A DNA stretch of 64,000 nt from positions 496,001 to 560,000 of the forward strand of contig NZ_JABBWV010000002.1 in assembly GCF_012999535.1 (NCBI RefSeq), given 5' to 3'. Under the pieces are notes generated by a model. The model ran no database searches. It was not told where the DNA came from and saw nothing but the letters and a program-made list of their open reading frames with translations. The translations under genes were made by a program, and so were the position numbers. Position 1 is the first letter of the stretch. Each line of letters starts with the position of its first letter. Shown here one piece after another: positions 17,190 to 26,200 of this stretch. The DNA is from Microbispora sp. H11081 (lineage in GTDB: Bacteria > Actinomycetota > Actinomycetes > Streptosporangiales > Streptosporangiaceae).

Positions 17190-17320
17190 GGCACTGCCAA
17201 TATGACATGCCAGGGGGCCGGTCCCCCCTCCGGGACGCCGTGTCGCCCTGGTGGTCCGTTCCGCCCGCGGCCGACGCCTGTTCTCCGGCCACGGGCCCGC
17301 GACCCCGGGCTCGGGGGCGC

Positions 17321-18244
17321 TCAGGGGTCCGCCCGCCCGCGCTCCCGCCGGCGGTACTCGGACGGCGAACTGCCGGTGATCCGCTTGAACGCGGTGCTGA
17401 GGGCGCTTTCCGAGCCGTACCCGACGGCGCGGGCGATCGTGGCGAGCGTGTCGCCGCCGTCGCGCAGGCTCCGGGCGGCGAGTTCGATGCGCCATTGGGT
17501 GAGGTAGTCCAGGGGGCCGCGGCCGACCGTGTCCTTGAACCGCGCGGCGAGGGTGGACCGGGACACCGCGCCGGCCCTGGCCAGCTCCGCGACGGTCCAC
17601 GGGTGGCCGGGCCGCGCGTGCATGGACCGCAGCGCGGCCGCGACCACGGGGTCGGCGAGACCGGAGAGCCAGCCCGACACCGCGCGGGGCTCGCGGGCGA
17701 GATGCAGCCGCAGGACGTGGATGAGCATGACCACGGCGAGATGCTCGGCCGCGAGCGTCGAGCCGATCGCCCGGCCCCGGAGCTCGGCGTCGATCTGTTC
17801 GAGGGCCCACCGAACCGCGCCCGCCTCGCCGGTCTCCGCGGGGACGTGGATGACCGGCGGCAGCCCGTCGAGCAGGAGCGAGCGGGCCCGGTCGCCGAAC
17901 GAGAAGCGGCCGCCGATGAGAAGCGTGTCCGTTCCGTCCCCGACGTGGGGGAGGCCGTCACCGGCCGCCGCCCACAGCGGTCCTGCGTCGACGGGGACGG
18001 CATGCGGGTCGCTGAGGAGCGTGAAGCCGAGCGGGCGCGTGAGCAGGAAGCAGTCGCCCTCCGCCAGGGAGATCGGCGCGTCGAGGCCCTCGACGTCCAG
18101 GAGGCACCGGCCGCGCTGCAGAGCGTTGAACTTCACGCCGTCCGGCGCCTCGAAGCGCACGGCCCAGCGGCCTCCCGCCGACATGCCCGTGGACAGGTGC
18201 GCCCTGGTGCCGAGCAGCGCGAGCACGTCTTCGAGCGGATCCAT
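17321..18244 (-). CDS. AraC-family regulator with cupin domain
   Basis: 307-residue transcription factor: an AraC-binding-type cupin_6 domain (about 1-190, starting MDPLEDVLALLG) and a C-terminal double HTH (about 205-300) with SRSTLAARFKDTVGRGPLDYLTQWRI and ATIARAVGYGSESALSTAFKRITGSSPSEYRR. CCGGAG precedes the ATG. It is divergent from an SDR gene with only 100 bp between starts; AraC cupin_6 genes are often paired with an oxidoreductase they control, so the SDR is the likely target. Inducer unknown. Confidence 0.92.
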   Translation of the reverse strand: MDPLEDVLALLGTRAHLSTGMSAGGRWAVRFEAPDGVKFNALQRGRCLLDVEGLDAPISLAEGDCFLLTRPLGFTLLSDPHAVPVDAGPLWAAAGDGLPHVGDGTDTLLIGGRFSFGDRARSLLLDGLPPVIHVPAETGEAGAVRWALEQIDAELRGRAIGSTLAAEHLAVVMLIHVLRLHLAREPRAVSGWLSGLADPVVAAALRSMHARPGHPWTVAELARAGAVSRSTLAARFKDTVGRGPLDYLTQWRIELAARSLRDGGDTLATIARAVGYGSESALSTAFKRITGSSPSEYRRRERGRADP

Positions 18245-18332
18245 CGGTTCTCCGGGAGTGATCAGATGGTGGTTGGACGATCGATGAAGTCTGTCGGACT
18301 TTCCGCTATAGAGCGTCCGGATGCGGCGCTTT

Positions 18333-18344
18333 TAGCGTAGCCGC
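18333..18344 (+). promoter_or_regulatory. Putative leaderless -10 box for SDR
   Basis: TAGCGT at 18333-18338, six bases before the ATG at 18345, with no SD in between. Confidence 0.4.
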
Positions 18345-19301
18345 ATGAACAACAACAGCACTCAGGTCCGTTTCACCACTCCGTTCCACTCCCACGCCAC
18401 CGCCGCCGAGGTCGTCGAGGGGGTGGACCTGTCCGGGCGGCGCGTCGTCGTCACCGGCGGCGCCGCGGGCATCGGCGCGGAGACCGTACGCGTCCTGGCC
18501 GGGGCCGGGGCGGAGGTCACCGTCGCCACCCGCGACGCGGCCGCGGCGGAGTCGATGGCGGCGAGCCTCGCCGGCGCGCCGGGAACCGTGCGGTCCGCCA
18601 CGCTCGACCTGGCCGATCTGTCGTCCGTCGCGGCGTTCGTGGCTGACTGGCGCGGCCCGCTCGACGTGCTGGTCGCCAACGCCGGGGTCATGGCGCTGCC
18701 GGCCCGCCAGGTCACCGCCCAGGGCTGGGAGATGCAGCTCGCGACCAACTATCTCGGACATTTCGCCCTCACTGTGGGCCTGTACGGCAGCCTGCGGGCG
18801 GCGGGCCGGGCCCGGATCGTCGTCGTCAGTTCCGGCGCCCACACCGCGACGCCGTTCGACTTCGACGACCCGCAGTTCGAGCGCCGGCCCTACCACCCGT
18901 GGACGGCCTACGCGCAGTCCAAGACGGCGGACGTCCTGCTTGCGGTCGGCGCGCGCCGGTGGGCGGCCGACGGGATCACGGCGAACGCGCTCAACCCCGG
19001 CTGGATCTTGACGAACCTCTCGCGCCACATGGACGAAGCGGCCATGCGCGAGATGGGCGCGATCGACGAGAACGGTGAGATCATCCCGCAGCCCTACCTC
19101 AAGACGGTCGCCCAGGGCGCGGCGGTGTCGGTGCTGCTGGCGGCCTCCCCCCTGGTGGAAGGCGTGACCGGCCGCTACTTCGAGGACAACCAGGAGGCCC
19201 CGCCCGCCGTCCCCGGGGTCCCGGGCGGCGTGGCGGCCCATGCGCTCGACGGGGACGCGGCGGACCGCCTGTGGGACTACGCGAGCGCCGCGCTCGGCTG
19301 A
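18345..19301 (+). CDS. SDR oxidoreductase
   Basis: Classical short-chain dehydrogenase/reductase, 318 residues. Seen: [17 protein letters not shown] (cofactor loop, about 39-55), NAGVMA (about 108-113), the active-site Ser in VVVSSGA and Tyr-x3-Lys in [11 protein letters not shown]. The C-terminal part ([33 protein letters not shown]) is typical of the retinol-dehydrogenase/WW-domain-oxidoreductase-like group. Substrate unknown. Probably controlled by the divergent AraC regulator. A truncated relative of this gene lies at 34387-34626. Confidence 0.9.
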   Translation: MNNNSTQVRFTTPFHSHATAAEVVEGVDLSGRRVVVTGGAAGIGAETVRVLAGAGAEVTVATRDAAAAESMAASLAGAPGTVRSATLDLADLSSVAAFVADWRGPLDVLVANAGVMALPARQVTAQGWEMQLATNYLGHFALTVGLYGSLRAAGRARIVVVSSGAHTATPFDFDDPQFERRPYHPWTAYAQSKTADVLLAVGARRWAADGITANALNPGWILTNLSRHMDEAAMREMGAIDENGEIIPQPYLKTVAQGAAVSVLLAASPLVEGVTGRYFEDNQEAPPAVPGVPGGVAAHALDGDAADRLWDYASAALG

Positions 19302-19420
19302 GCGCCCTGGAGGCCGTTCACCCCTGGCTGTCACAGAAGCGGGGCCTGTCCGGTCCTAGCTGCCGTACGCCCCCGCCGGAAGGGCGGGGAGCGAAAGGGA
19401 AGCATCGTGGAGGTGCGGCA

Positions 19421-20188
19421 ATGAAGATCGTGGTCGTCGGCGGCAGCGGGCTGATCGGCAGCGGGGTCGTCGACAGGCTCGGCGCCCAGGGGCACGAGGC
19501 GGTGGTGGCCACTCCAAGGACGGGGGTGAACGCCGTCACGGGGGAAGGACTCGCCGAGGCGCTCAAGGGCGCCTCGGTGGTGGTCGACGTGGCGAACTCG
19601 CCGTCCTGGGAGGACGGCCCGGTGCTGGAGTTCTTCACCACCGCCACCCGCAACCTGCTGGCGGCGGAGACGGAGGCGGGGGTGGGCCATCACGTCGCGC
19701 TGTCGATCGTCGGAACCTCCCGGCTGCCGGAGAACGGGTACTTCCGGGCCAAGCACGCGCAGGAGGAACTGATCACCGCCTCGGCGATCCCCCACACGAT
19801 CGTGTACGCGACGCAGTTCTTCGAGTTCGTCGGCGGCATCGCCGACGCGGCCACCGAAGGGGACACCGTCCGGGTGGCGCCGGTGCTGTTCCAGCCGATC
19901 GCGGCCACGGACGTCGCGGACGCGGTGGCCGGGGCCGCGGTGAGCCCGCCCGCGGGCGGCGTCGAGATCGCCGGCCCTGAGCGCTTCGGCTTCGACGAGG
20001 TGATCAGGCGGGCGCTCGAAGCCCGCGGCGACTCCCGCCGGGTGGTGGCCGACCCGGACGCCCGCTACTACGGCTCCAAGCTCCAGCAGGGCAGCCTGGT
20101 GCCCGAGGGCGACGCCGAACTCGGCCGTACGCGCTTCGCCGACTGGCTCAGGCAGGACGTGGCGGAGCGGGGCCGGGCGAGGGCCTGA
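19421..20188 (+). CDS. NAD(P)H-binding atypical SDR (NmrA-like)
   Basis: 255 residues with an N-terminal Rossmann motif VVVGGSGLIGSGV and a NAD(P)H-binding domain of the atypical SDR group (SDR_a / YwnB-NmrA like). HVALSIVGTSRLPENGYFRAKHAQEE and QPIAATDVADAV are typical of this group, which in actinomycetes often accompanies regulators or acts as a quinone/redox-sensing reductase. Substrate unknown. Start at 19421 with GTGGAGG nine bases upstream. Followed by a strong terminator; 119 bp after the SDR gene, so co-transcription is possible but not shown. Confidence 0.85.
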   Translation: MKIVVVGGSGLIGSGVVDRLGAQGHEAVVATPRTGVNAVTGEGLAEALKGASVVVDVANSPSWEDGPVLEFFTTATRNLLAAETEAGVGHHVALSIVGTSRLPENGYFRAKHAQEELITASAIPHTIVYATQFFEFVGGIADAATEGDTVRVAPVLFQPIAATDVADAVAGAAVSPPAGGVEIAGPERFGFDEVIRRALEARGDSRRVVADPDARYYGSKLQQGSLVPEGDAELGRTRFADWLRQDVAERGRARA

Positions 20189-20192
20189 GAAG

Positions 20193-20227
20193 GCCGGGGC
20201 GCCGGTCCGGTCGACCGGCGCCCCGGC
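20193..20227 (+). terminator. Intrinsic hairpin terminator
   Basis: A perfect 15-bp inverted repeat with a 5-nt loop (20193-20207 with 20213-20227), starting 5 bp after the stop of the NmrA-like gene. Confidence 0.75.
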
Positions 20228-20336
20228 AGCCCCGATGGCTCCCGGCCTCCCGTCGGCGCCGCGCCCGCGTGGCTTAGGAAATGGGTCGTTTGGGCACTTC
20301 AAGAGGTATCGGGGGCGATTCTCTATGGGGGGAACC

Positions 20337-20561
20337 ATGGCTGTATCGGCTGACCTGGCGAAGCTGCTCGACCGCGAGTACGAGGACAAGACCCTGGACG
20401 AGATCATCAAGGCGCCGGTGGACGCGCTTTCCGGGGTGAGCGCGTCGGACGCGGAGATGCTGCAGAAGGCGTTCCACATCAAGACGGTCGGCGACCTCGG
20501 CCGCAACAAGTTCTTCCGGGCGGCCACCGCGCTCGTGGATCTCACCGACAGCAAGAAATAG
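20337..20561 (+). CDS. Conserved small helical protein, unknown function
   Basis: 74 residues with no signal peptide or TM segment. The sequence (LAKLLDREYEDKTLDEI, APVDALSGVSASDAEML, AFHIKTVGDLGRNKFFR) is helical and has the look of a helix-hairpin-helix-like fold: GVSASDAEMLQKAFHIKTVGDLG matches the generic pattern in which a small loop is followed by a helix and T(V/I)xDL. I do not know a function. Start: the ATG at 20337 with GGGGAA immediately upstream; an in-frame ATG at 20325 is possible. Monocistronic between a terminator and the kinase promoter. Confidence 0.7.
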   Translation: MAVSADLAKLLDREYEDKTLDEIIKAPVDALSGVSASDAEMLQKAFHIKTVGDLGRNKFFRAATALVDLTDSKK

Positions 20562-20588
20562 GCGGGTCCCCCACGCCGCCGGCGGCCG

Positions 20589-20618
20589 TTGAAAAGAATT
20601 TCCGCCGCCTTGTAGGTT
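20589..20618 (+). promoter_or_regulatory. Promoter of the amino-sugar kinase gene
   Basis: TTGAAA (20589-20594), an 18-bp spacer and TAGGTT (20613-20618). The -35 overlaps GAAAAGAATTTC (20591-20602), an imperfect A-tract dyad that could be an operator. Confidence 0.5.
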
Positions 20619-20646
20619 GATGGAAGAGATCTGCAGGGGGGCGGCC

Positions 20647-21645
20647 GTGGGGGCTCTGTACGTCGGCGTGGACGGGGGAGGCACCAGCACGCGCTGCGTC
20701 GTGGCCACCGAGTCGGGCGAGATCGCCGGACGCGGGCGGGCCGGCGGCGCCAACGCGATCTCGGTCCCCGACCCGGCCGCCAACCTGCGCGCCGCGCTGC
20801 TCGGCGCGCTGGCGGGCCTGGATCGCACGTCGGTCGCCGGTGGCGTGTTCGGCCTGGCCGGAGCGGCCCGCGCGGCGGAGCCCGCGGAGCGGGCCTGGCG
20901 GGAGGCGGGGCTCGCCGGGCGGCCCGCGGTGGTCGCCGACGTGCTCGTCGCCTTCGCGGGGGCCACGGAGGAGCCGGACGGCGCCGTCCTGGTGGCAGGC
21001 ACCGGCGCGATCGGCGCGCGTGTCCGCGACCGCCGGGTCGTACGGCGGGCCGACGGCCTCGGCTGGATCCTGGGCGACGAGGGCTCGGGGGTGTGGCTGG
21101 GCCGCCGGGCCGCGGCCGCGGCGCTGAACGCGATCGACGGCCGTGGCGCGCCCACCGTGCTGGTCGCCCGTGTGGCCGAGGCCGTGCTGGGCGCCGGGGC
21201 GGCCGGCGAGGACGACGGGCCCGCGCTGGCCCAGGCCCTGGTCGCGGCCGTGTACGCGCGGGTCGCCGAGGCCGGCCCCGCCTGGCTCGGCACGCTCGCG
21301 CCCGTGGTGGACGCCGCCGCCCACGAGGGAGACGAGGTCGCCCGTGGCGTCGTCGCGGAGGCGGCGCGCCGGCTGTGCCGTACGGCACGGGTCGTCACAG
21401 GGGAACCCGCCGGGGCGGCGCGGCCGGCGGGCGGCGGTGGGCCCCTGGTGCTCGCGGGGTCGCTGCTGACCGAGCCGACCGAGCTCGCCCACCTGGTCAC
21501 GGCCGAGCTGGGCAGGCGGGCCACGCTGGTGCGCGTGAGGGACGCCGCGGCCGGCGCGGCAGCGCTCGCGGTGCGCGCGGCCCTTCCCGGCGACCCGCGC
21601 GCCGCCGAGGCGCACCGCGCGCTGATCGGGCAGGAGGGCGCATGA
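20647..21645 (+). CDS. BadF-type GlcNAc/MurNAc kinase
   Basis: ATP-dependent amino-sugar kinase of the BadF/BadG/BcrA/BcrD ATPase family (ASKHA fold), 332 residues. Seen: phosphate-1 motif VGVDGGGTSTR (about 6-16), FGLAGAAR, VAGTGAIGARV and GWILGDEGSGVWLG (phosphate-2/adenosine regions). Relatives phosphorylate GlcNAc, and MurK of Clostridium acetobutylicum phosphorylates both MurNAc and GlcNAc at C6. With MurQ and NagZ in the same locus, a MurK-like role is the best reading. Start: GTG at 20647 after AGGGGGG; an ATG at 20620 is in frame but has no SD. It heads the salvage locus. Confidence 0.85.
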   Translation: MGALYVGVDGGGTSTRCVVATESGEIAGRGRAGGANAISVPDPAANLRAALLGALAGLDRTSVAGGVFGLAGAARAAEPAERAWREAGLAGRPAVVADVLVAFAGATEEPDGAVLVAGTGAIGARVRDRRVVRRADGLGWILGDEGSGVWLGRRAAAAALNAIDGRGAPTVLVARVAEAVLGAGAAGEDDGPALAQALVAAVYARVAEAGPAWLGTLAPVVDAAAHEGDEVARGVVAEAARRLCRTARVVTGEPAGAARPAGGGGPLVLAGSLLTEPTELAHLVTAELGRRATLVRVRDAAAGAAALAVRAALPGDPRAAEAHRALIGQEGA

Positions 21646-21726
21646 GCGTGCGAAGCGAACGCGTCGGCGAGCACTGCGCGCGCCTCGGGCGCGATCCGGC
21701 TTCGAGCCGCCCGGCAAGGAGGCGGC

Positions 21727-23199
21727 ATGGGTGACCGCGAGCTGGACCGGATGGCGATGGCGGTGCTCCAGCCCGGCTTCGACGGCACGGAGCCGCCCGC
21801 CTGGCTGCGGCGGGCGCTCGCGGACGGCCTGGGCGGCGTGGTCCTGTTCGCGCGCAACGTCACCGGCCAGGAGGGGACGGCCGCCCTGGTCGCCGCGCTG
21901 CGCGGGGAACGGCCGGACGTGGTCGTCGCCGTGGACGAGGAGGGCGGCTCCGTCACCAGGCTGGAGGCCGCGGGCGGCAGTTCGTGGCCGGGAAACCTGG
22001 CGCTGGGCGTCGCCGGAGACCCGGCGCTGACCCGCCGGGTGGCGCGGCAGATCGGCCGGATGGTCGCGGCCGTGGGCGTCACCCTCGACTACGCCCCGGT
22101 CGTGGACGTCAACGCCGACCCCCGCAACCCCGTCATCGGCGTGCGCTCCTTCGGCGCCGATCCGGGGGAGGTCGGCCGCCACGCCGCCGCGTGGATCGAG
22201 GGACTGCAGAGCGCGGGGGTGGCCGCCTGCGCCAAGCACTTCCCCGGGCACGGCGACACCGTGACCGACTCCCACTTGGCGCTGCCCGCCGTACGGGCCT
22301 CACGGGAGGTCCTGGAACGGCGCGACCTGCCGCCCTTCAGGGCCGCCATCGCGGCCGGGGTGCGCGCGGTGATGTGCGGGCACCTGCTCGTCCCCGCCGT
22401 CGACGCGCTGCCCGCGACGCTGAGCCGGGCGGTGCTGACCGGCCTGCTGCGGGAGGAACTGGGGTTCGAAGGGCTGGTGGTGACCGACGCGATCGAGATG
22501 CGGGCCGTCGCCGCCCTGCACCCGCCCGGCGAGATCGCGGTCCGCGCGCTGGCCGCGGGCGCGGACGCCGTCTGCGTCGGGGTGTCCTCGGCCAGGGGGG
22601 AGAGCGTGTACGGCCTGCGCGACGCGATCACCTGCGCGGTCCGCGAGGGCCGGCTGGCGGAGGAGCGCCTGGCCGAGGCGGCGGGCCGGGTCGCGGACCT
22701 GGCCGCGTGGTACGACGCGCAGGCGGAGGCGAGGAAGGCGGTGGCCCGCGACGACGCCGACGAGGGTCTCGGCCTGGTGGCGGCGACGGCGGCGCTGCGC
22801 GCGACCCCGGCGGAGCCCGGGGGAGCGCTGACCCGGGCGCCGCTGGTGGTGCGCCTGGCGGCGCGGCCCAGCCAGGCCGTCGGCCGCGCGACCCCGCTCA
22901 CCTTGGGGGAGGCGCTCGGCGAACTCCTGCCGGGGACGCGGACGGCCGAGGTGGACGAGGAAGGGCGGCTGCCCGACCTGGGCGAGGCGGAGCGCCCTGT
23001 GGTGATCGCGGTCCACGACGCCGTGCGGCACGCCTGGATACGGCGGCTCCTGGAGGAGGCGCTGTGGGCCCGCCCGGACGCGATCGTGGTGGAGACCGGG
23101 GTGCCGGGGCCGCCCGCCGGGCGGCTGTATCTCGCGACCCACGGCAGCTCCACGGCCTGCGCGCGGGCCGCGGCCCGCTGGCTCACCGGAGGCGGCTGA
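21727..23199 (+). CDS. nagZ: NagZ-type GH3 beta-N-acetylglucosaminidase
   Basis: Removes terminal GlcNAc from GlcNAc-MurNAc muropeptides. 490 residues: a GH3 TIM barrel with KHFPGHGDTVTDSH (170-183; His175 and Asp177 form the dyad typical of NagZ) and nucleophile Asp254 in VVTDAIEM, followed by a C-terminal domain of about 160 residues like that of two-domain Gram-positive NagZ. No signal peptide is seen, so it should act in the cytoplasm, unlike the secreted Bacillus enzyme. AAGGAGG lies perfectly before the ATG. 81 bp after the kinase gene and likely co-transcribed. Confidence 0.92.
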   Translation: MGDRELDRMAMAVLQPGFDGTEPPAWLRRALADGLGGVVLFARNVTGQEGTAALVAALRGERPDVVVAVDEEGGSVTRLEAAGGSSWPGNLALGVAGDPALTRRVARQIGRMVAAVGVTLDYAPVVDVNADPRNPVIGVRSFGADPGEVGRHAAAWIEGLQSAGVAACAKHFPGHGDTVTDSHLALPAVRASREVLERRDLPPFRAAIAAGVRAVMCGHLLVPAVDALPATLSRAVLTGLLREELGFEGLVVTDAIEMRAVAALHPPGEIAVRALAAGADAVCVGVSSARGESVYGLRDAITCAVREGRLAEERLAEAAGRVADLAAWYDAQAEARKAVARDDADEGLGLVAATAALRATPAEPGGALTRAPLVVRLAARPSQAVGRATPLTLGEALGELLPGTRTAEVDEEGRLPDLGEAERPVVIAVHDAVRHAWIRRLLEEALWARPDAIVVETGVPGPPAGRLYLATHGSSTACARAAARWLTGGG

Positions 23200-23249
23200 C
23201 CCACCTCCGGGCACTGCTGTCAGGGAAGTATCCGCAGGTAGCAGCCCTG

Positions 23250-23261
23250 GTAAAAGTTTTC
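23250..23261. promoter_or_regulatory. Candidate operator upstream of importer operon
   Basis: GTAAAAGTTTTC is an almost perfect 12-bp dyad in otherwise GC-rich DNA, about 30 bp upstream of the -35. A similar A-tract dyad overlaps the kinase promoter. Confidence 0.35.
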
Positions 23262-23290
23262 TCCACTTAAGCGTCTCTGCGTGGAAAAAA

Positions 23291-23320
23291 TTGACGCCAT
23301 CGTGCGAGCGCCCGTATTGT
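23291..23320 (+). promoter_or_regulatory. Promoter of the ABC importer operon
   Basis: TTGACG (23291-23296), 18-bp spacer, TATTGT (23315-23320); good matches to a housekeeping promoter. The leader of about 20 nt holds an AGGAG SD for the ATG at 23349. Confidence 0.6.
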
Positions 23321-23348
23321 CCAGGCAATCGGGAACCAGGAGCAGCCC

Positions 23349-25169
23349 ATGAAGCGACTCGCGGCGATCGTGGCTCTGGCGTCGATCGTCACAGCCACCG
23401 CCTGCGGCACTACCGGTACGACGGACACCGCCCAGCAGGGCGACGGTGTGTACACCACGATCGACGGCAGCAAGCAGATCAACGCCAGCGCGCCGATCAA
23501 CCCGTTCAACCCCGTCGGATCGGTCTTCTCGGGATACAACGGCATGGCGCTGGCGTGGCCCAAGAACGACCCCACGGATCCGAACCAGTTCTACCCGGCC
23601 ATCGCCAGGAGCTGGAGCATGTCCGCGGACCGGTCTGAGGTCGTCATCTACCTGCAGCCCGACGCCAGGTGGTCCGACGGCAAGCCGGTGACCAGTGAGG
23701 ACGTGCGCGTCTCCGTCGGCCTCGCCTACACCCAGGGCGGCACGGCGTACGCGCTCGACCCCAAGGCGGCCGGAGCCGCCGCCGACATCCAGGTCGTCGA
23801 CCCCAAGACGATCCGGGTGACCCAGGGCGCCAACCGCAGTTCGACGTTCCTCGCGAACCTGCTGTCGACCGTGGTCGTGCCCGCGCACGTGTTCGGGACG
23901 CTGCTGCCGGCCGGATTCTGGGAGACGCTCAAGGTCGCCCAGCGCGGCCAGGGCGAGGTGGCCGAGAAGGCGAAGAACCAGATCACCGGGCTCGCGGAGA
24001 AGGTCATCGCCTTCGACCCCGGCCACGACGTGTCGGCGGGACCGTTCGTGCTGGAGCGGGTGAACCCGGGCGCGGCGCTGCTGAAGCGCAACCCCTACTT
24101 CTACGCCAGGCAGAACATCGCGCCGGAGAAGGTGAAGATCCTCAACTACACCGGCAACGAGCAGATCTGGAACTACCTGATCGCCGGCCGGCTGGACAAC
24201 GCCCCCTTCACCTCCGTGCCCACCGCCGTCATGGAGCGCATCCGCGACGCCAAGGGCAGCAAGGTGATCAAGGGCTACTCGCCGGTGGCCGTGTCGCTCG
24301 CGTTCAACCAGTCGCACAAGCCGTACGACAACGTGCACGTGCGCCGGGCGATGGCCTACCTGATCGACCGCGCCCAGGTCACCAAGATCGCCTCGCCGGA
24401 GGGCGGCACCCCCGCCGCCACCACCTCGGGCATCCACGCCAAGGCGGCCAGGGCCTGGCTCGGCGACGGGTTCGACACCCTGGAGCCCTACCGGGTCGAC
24501 CCCGCCAAGGCCGACGCCGAGCTGAAGGCGGCGGGCATGACCAAGCGGGGCGGCCGGTGGGCGCTGCCGGACGGCAGCCCGTGGAAGGTCCGCATCCACG
24601 TGCCCGCGTCGTTCTCCGACTGGGTCGCCGCGGCCAAGTCGATCACCAGCCAGCTCAGCGACCACGGCATCGACGCCAGCGTGGTCACCGCGGCCGACTA
24701 CACGCTCTATCTCGGCGAGCTCGCCGAGGGCAAGTACGACCTCGGGTTCTGGCTCATCGGCCTCGGCCCCTCGCCGTACAACATCTTCCAGCGGCTGTTC
24801 GGGCAGGCGAACGGCTGGCAGATGTTCGGCGGCAGGCTGCGCCACGTCGCGCCGGGCACCGAGGGCAACTGGATGGGCGGGCCGGAGAAGGTCGACGCCC
24901 GCGCCGCCGGCATGGTCGACCCGGGCCAGCTGACCAGCAAACTGAGCTTCGCGTCCGAGGACGAGCAGAAGCGCATCGTCGGCGTCCTGGCCAGGGTCGC
25001 CAACGAGCAGCTCCCCGTCGTCCAGCTGTGGGACTACGTGAACACCCAGTTCGTGAACACCACCCGGTACACGGCATTCCCGCCCGACGACGACGAGTCC
25101 CTGCGGCTGTCGTCCGGCGTGTGGATGCAGCTCGGGATGATCAAAAAGTCGGAGAAGGTGCAGGCATGA
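23349..25169 (+). CDS. Peptide/muropeptide ABC binding lipoprotein
   Basis: Family 5 extracellular solute-binding protein, 606 residues. Signal peptide with lipobox ATAC (Cys20 of MKRLAAIVALASIVTATAC), then GTTGTTD linker. SBP_bac_5 signatures: RSWSMSADRSEVVIYLQPDARWSDGKPVTSEDV and VRRAMAYLIDRAQVTKIA. It captures the substrate for the following permeases and ATPases. The position inside a NagZ/NamZ/MurQ locus suggests muropeptides or MurNAc-peptides rather than ordinary peptides (inference; Dpp/Mpp systems are known to import cell-wall peptides). AGGAG before ATG. The stop overlaps the next start (ATGA). Confidence 0.9.
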   Translation: MKRLAAIVALASIVTATACGTTGTTDTAQQGDGVYTTIDGSKQINASAPINPFNPVGSVFSGYNGMALAWPKNDPTDPNQFYPAIARSWSMSADRSEVVIYLQPDARWSDGKPVTSEDVRVSVGLAYTQGGTAYALDPKAAGAAADIQVVDPKTIRVTQGANRSSTFLANLLSTVVVPAHVFGTLLPAGFWETLKVAQRGQGEVAEKAKNQITGLAEKVIAFDPGHDVSAGPFVLERVNPGAALLKRNPYFYARQNIAPEKVKILNYTGNEQIWNYLIAGRLDNAPFTSVPTAVMERIRDAKGSKVIKGYSPVAVSLAFNQSHKPYDNVHVRRAMAYLIDRAQVTKIASPEGGTPAATTSGIHAKAARAWLGDGFDTLEPYRVDPAKADAELKAAGMTKRGGRWALPDGSPWKVRIHVPASFSDWVAAAKSITSQLSDHGIDASVVTAADYTLYLGELAEGKYDLGFWLIGLGPSPYNIFQRLFGQANGWQMFGGRLRHVAPGTEGNWMGGPEKVDARAAGMVDPGQLTSKLSFASEDEQKRIVGVLARVANEQLPVVQLWDYVNTQFVNTTRYTAFPPDDDESLRLSSGVWMQLGMIKKSEKVQA

Positions 25170-26200
25170 CGCACGCGGTCCCGGGGCGTCCCCGGCTGGG
25201 CGCCGTCGCCAGGAAGGCCGGCGGCCATGTGGTTCGCGGCCTGGTCATGATCTGGGTCGTCGCCACCATCAGCTTCGTCATCATCCGGGAGATTCCCGGC
25301 AACCCCGTGCTGGGGCAGTACGAGAGCCTGATCCAGAAGGGCATGTCGCCCGAGCAGGCCGAGCGGGCCACCGCCGTCCTGTACGGCTTCCTGCCCACCG
25401 GCAGCCTGTGGGAGCAGTACGTCGGCTACATGGGCTCGCTGCTCCACCTCGACCTCGGGCGCTCGCTGAGCACGCCCGGGGTGGAGGTGACCACGCTGAT
25501 CGGGCACGCGGCGCGGTGGACCGTGCTGCCGGTACTCGCCGGCACGCTGCTGAGCTTCCTGCTCGGCGTGACCATGGGCGTCTACGCCGCGATCAAGCGG
25601 TCCGGCAAGCTCGGCGACATGCTCGCGCTGTCGGGCTCGCTGCTGCACGGCGTGCCCGTGTACGTCATCGGCCTGCTGCTCACCGCGATCTTCGCAACCC
25701 TGTGGCCGATCATGCCGTCGGGCGGGCCGGTCGACGTCGAGTTCGTCCCCGGCTTCAACGCCGGCTACATCGGCTCGCTCGTCCACCACGCCGTGCTGCC
25801 GGTCGTCACGTACACGCTGGCCAGCTACGGCGGATGGATCCTGGCGATGAAGTCCAACGTGGTCGCCGTGCTCGGCGACGACTTCATCCTCGCGGCCGAA
25901 CTGCGCGGGCTGCGGCGCGGCTTCGTGTTCCGGTATCTCGCGCGCAACGCGATCCTGCCGCTGTTCACGATCCTCGCCCTGTCGATCGGCATGCTGTTCG
26001 GCGGCTCGATCTTCATCGAGCAGATCTTCAACTACCCGGGCCTCGGCCTGCTGCTCGTCGACAGCATCAGCAGCCGCGACTACGCCCTGATGGGCGGCAC
26101 GTTCCTGGTGATCACGGTGGGCATCGTCGTCGCCAACATCGCCGCCGACCTGCTGTACACGGCGATCGACCCGCGGGTCAGGAGCGGAGGCGCGGCATGA
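25166..26200 (+). CDS. ABC permease, DppB/OppB type
   Basis: First integral membrane subunit, 344 residues. Long periplasmic-type N-terminal region after TM1 (VVATISFVIIREIPGNPVLGQYE) and binding-protein-dependent transport signature with an EAA-like loop at AAELRGLRRGFVFRYLARNAILP (about 235-257), as in DppB. Five to six TM helices. Starts in the stop of the lipoprotein gene (ATGA), and its stop overlaps the next start in the same manner. Confidence 0.92.
   Translation: MTHAVPGRPRLGAVARKAGGHVVRGLVMIWVVATISFVIIREIPGNPVLGQYESLIQKGMSPEQAERATAVLYGFLPTGSLWEQYVGYMGSLLHLDLGRSLSTPGVEVTTLIGHAARWTVLPVLAGTLLSFLLGVTMGVYAAIKRSGKLGDMLALSGSLLHGVPVYVIGLLLTAIFATLWPIMPSGGPVDVEFVPGFNAGYIGSLVHHAVLPVVTYTLASYGGWILAMKSNVVAVLGDDFILAAELRGLRRGFVFRYLARNAILPLFTILALSIGMLFGGSIFIEQIFNYPGLGLLLVDSISSRDYALMGGTFLVITVGIVVANIAADLLYTAIDPRVRSGGAA

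Noticed and set aside
21642-21734. 30-codon open frame overlapping the kinase stop (ATGA), ending inside nagZ
   Set aside because: No recognisable sequence and no SD of its own; codon pattern is not distinctive. Left out as a gene, though it could be a translated linker.
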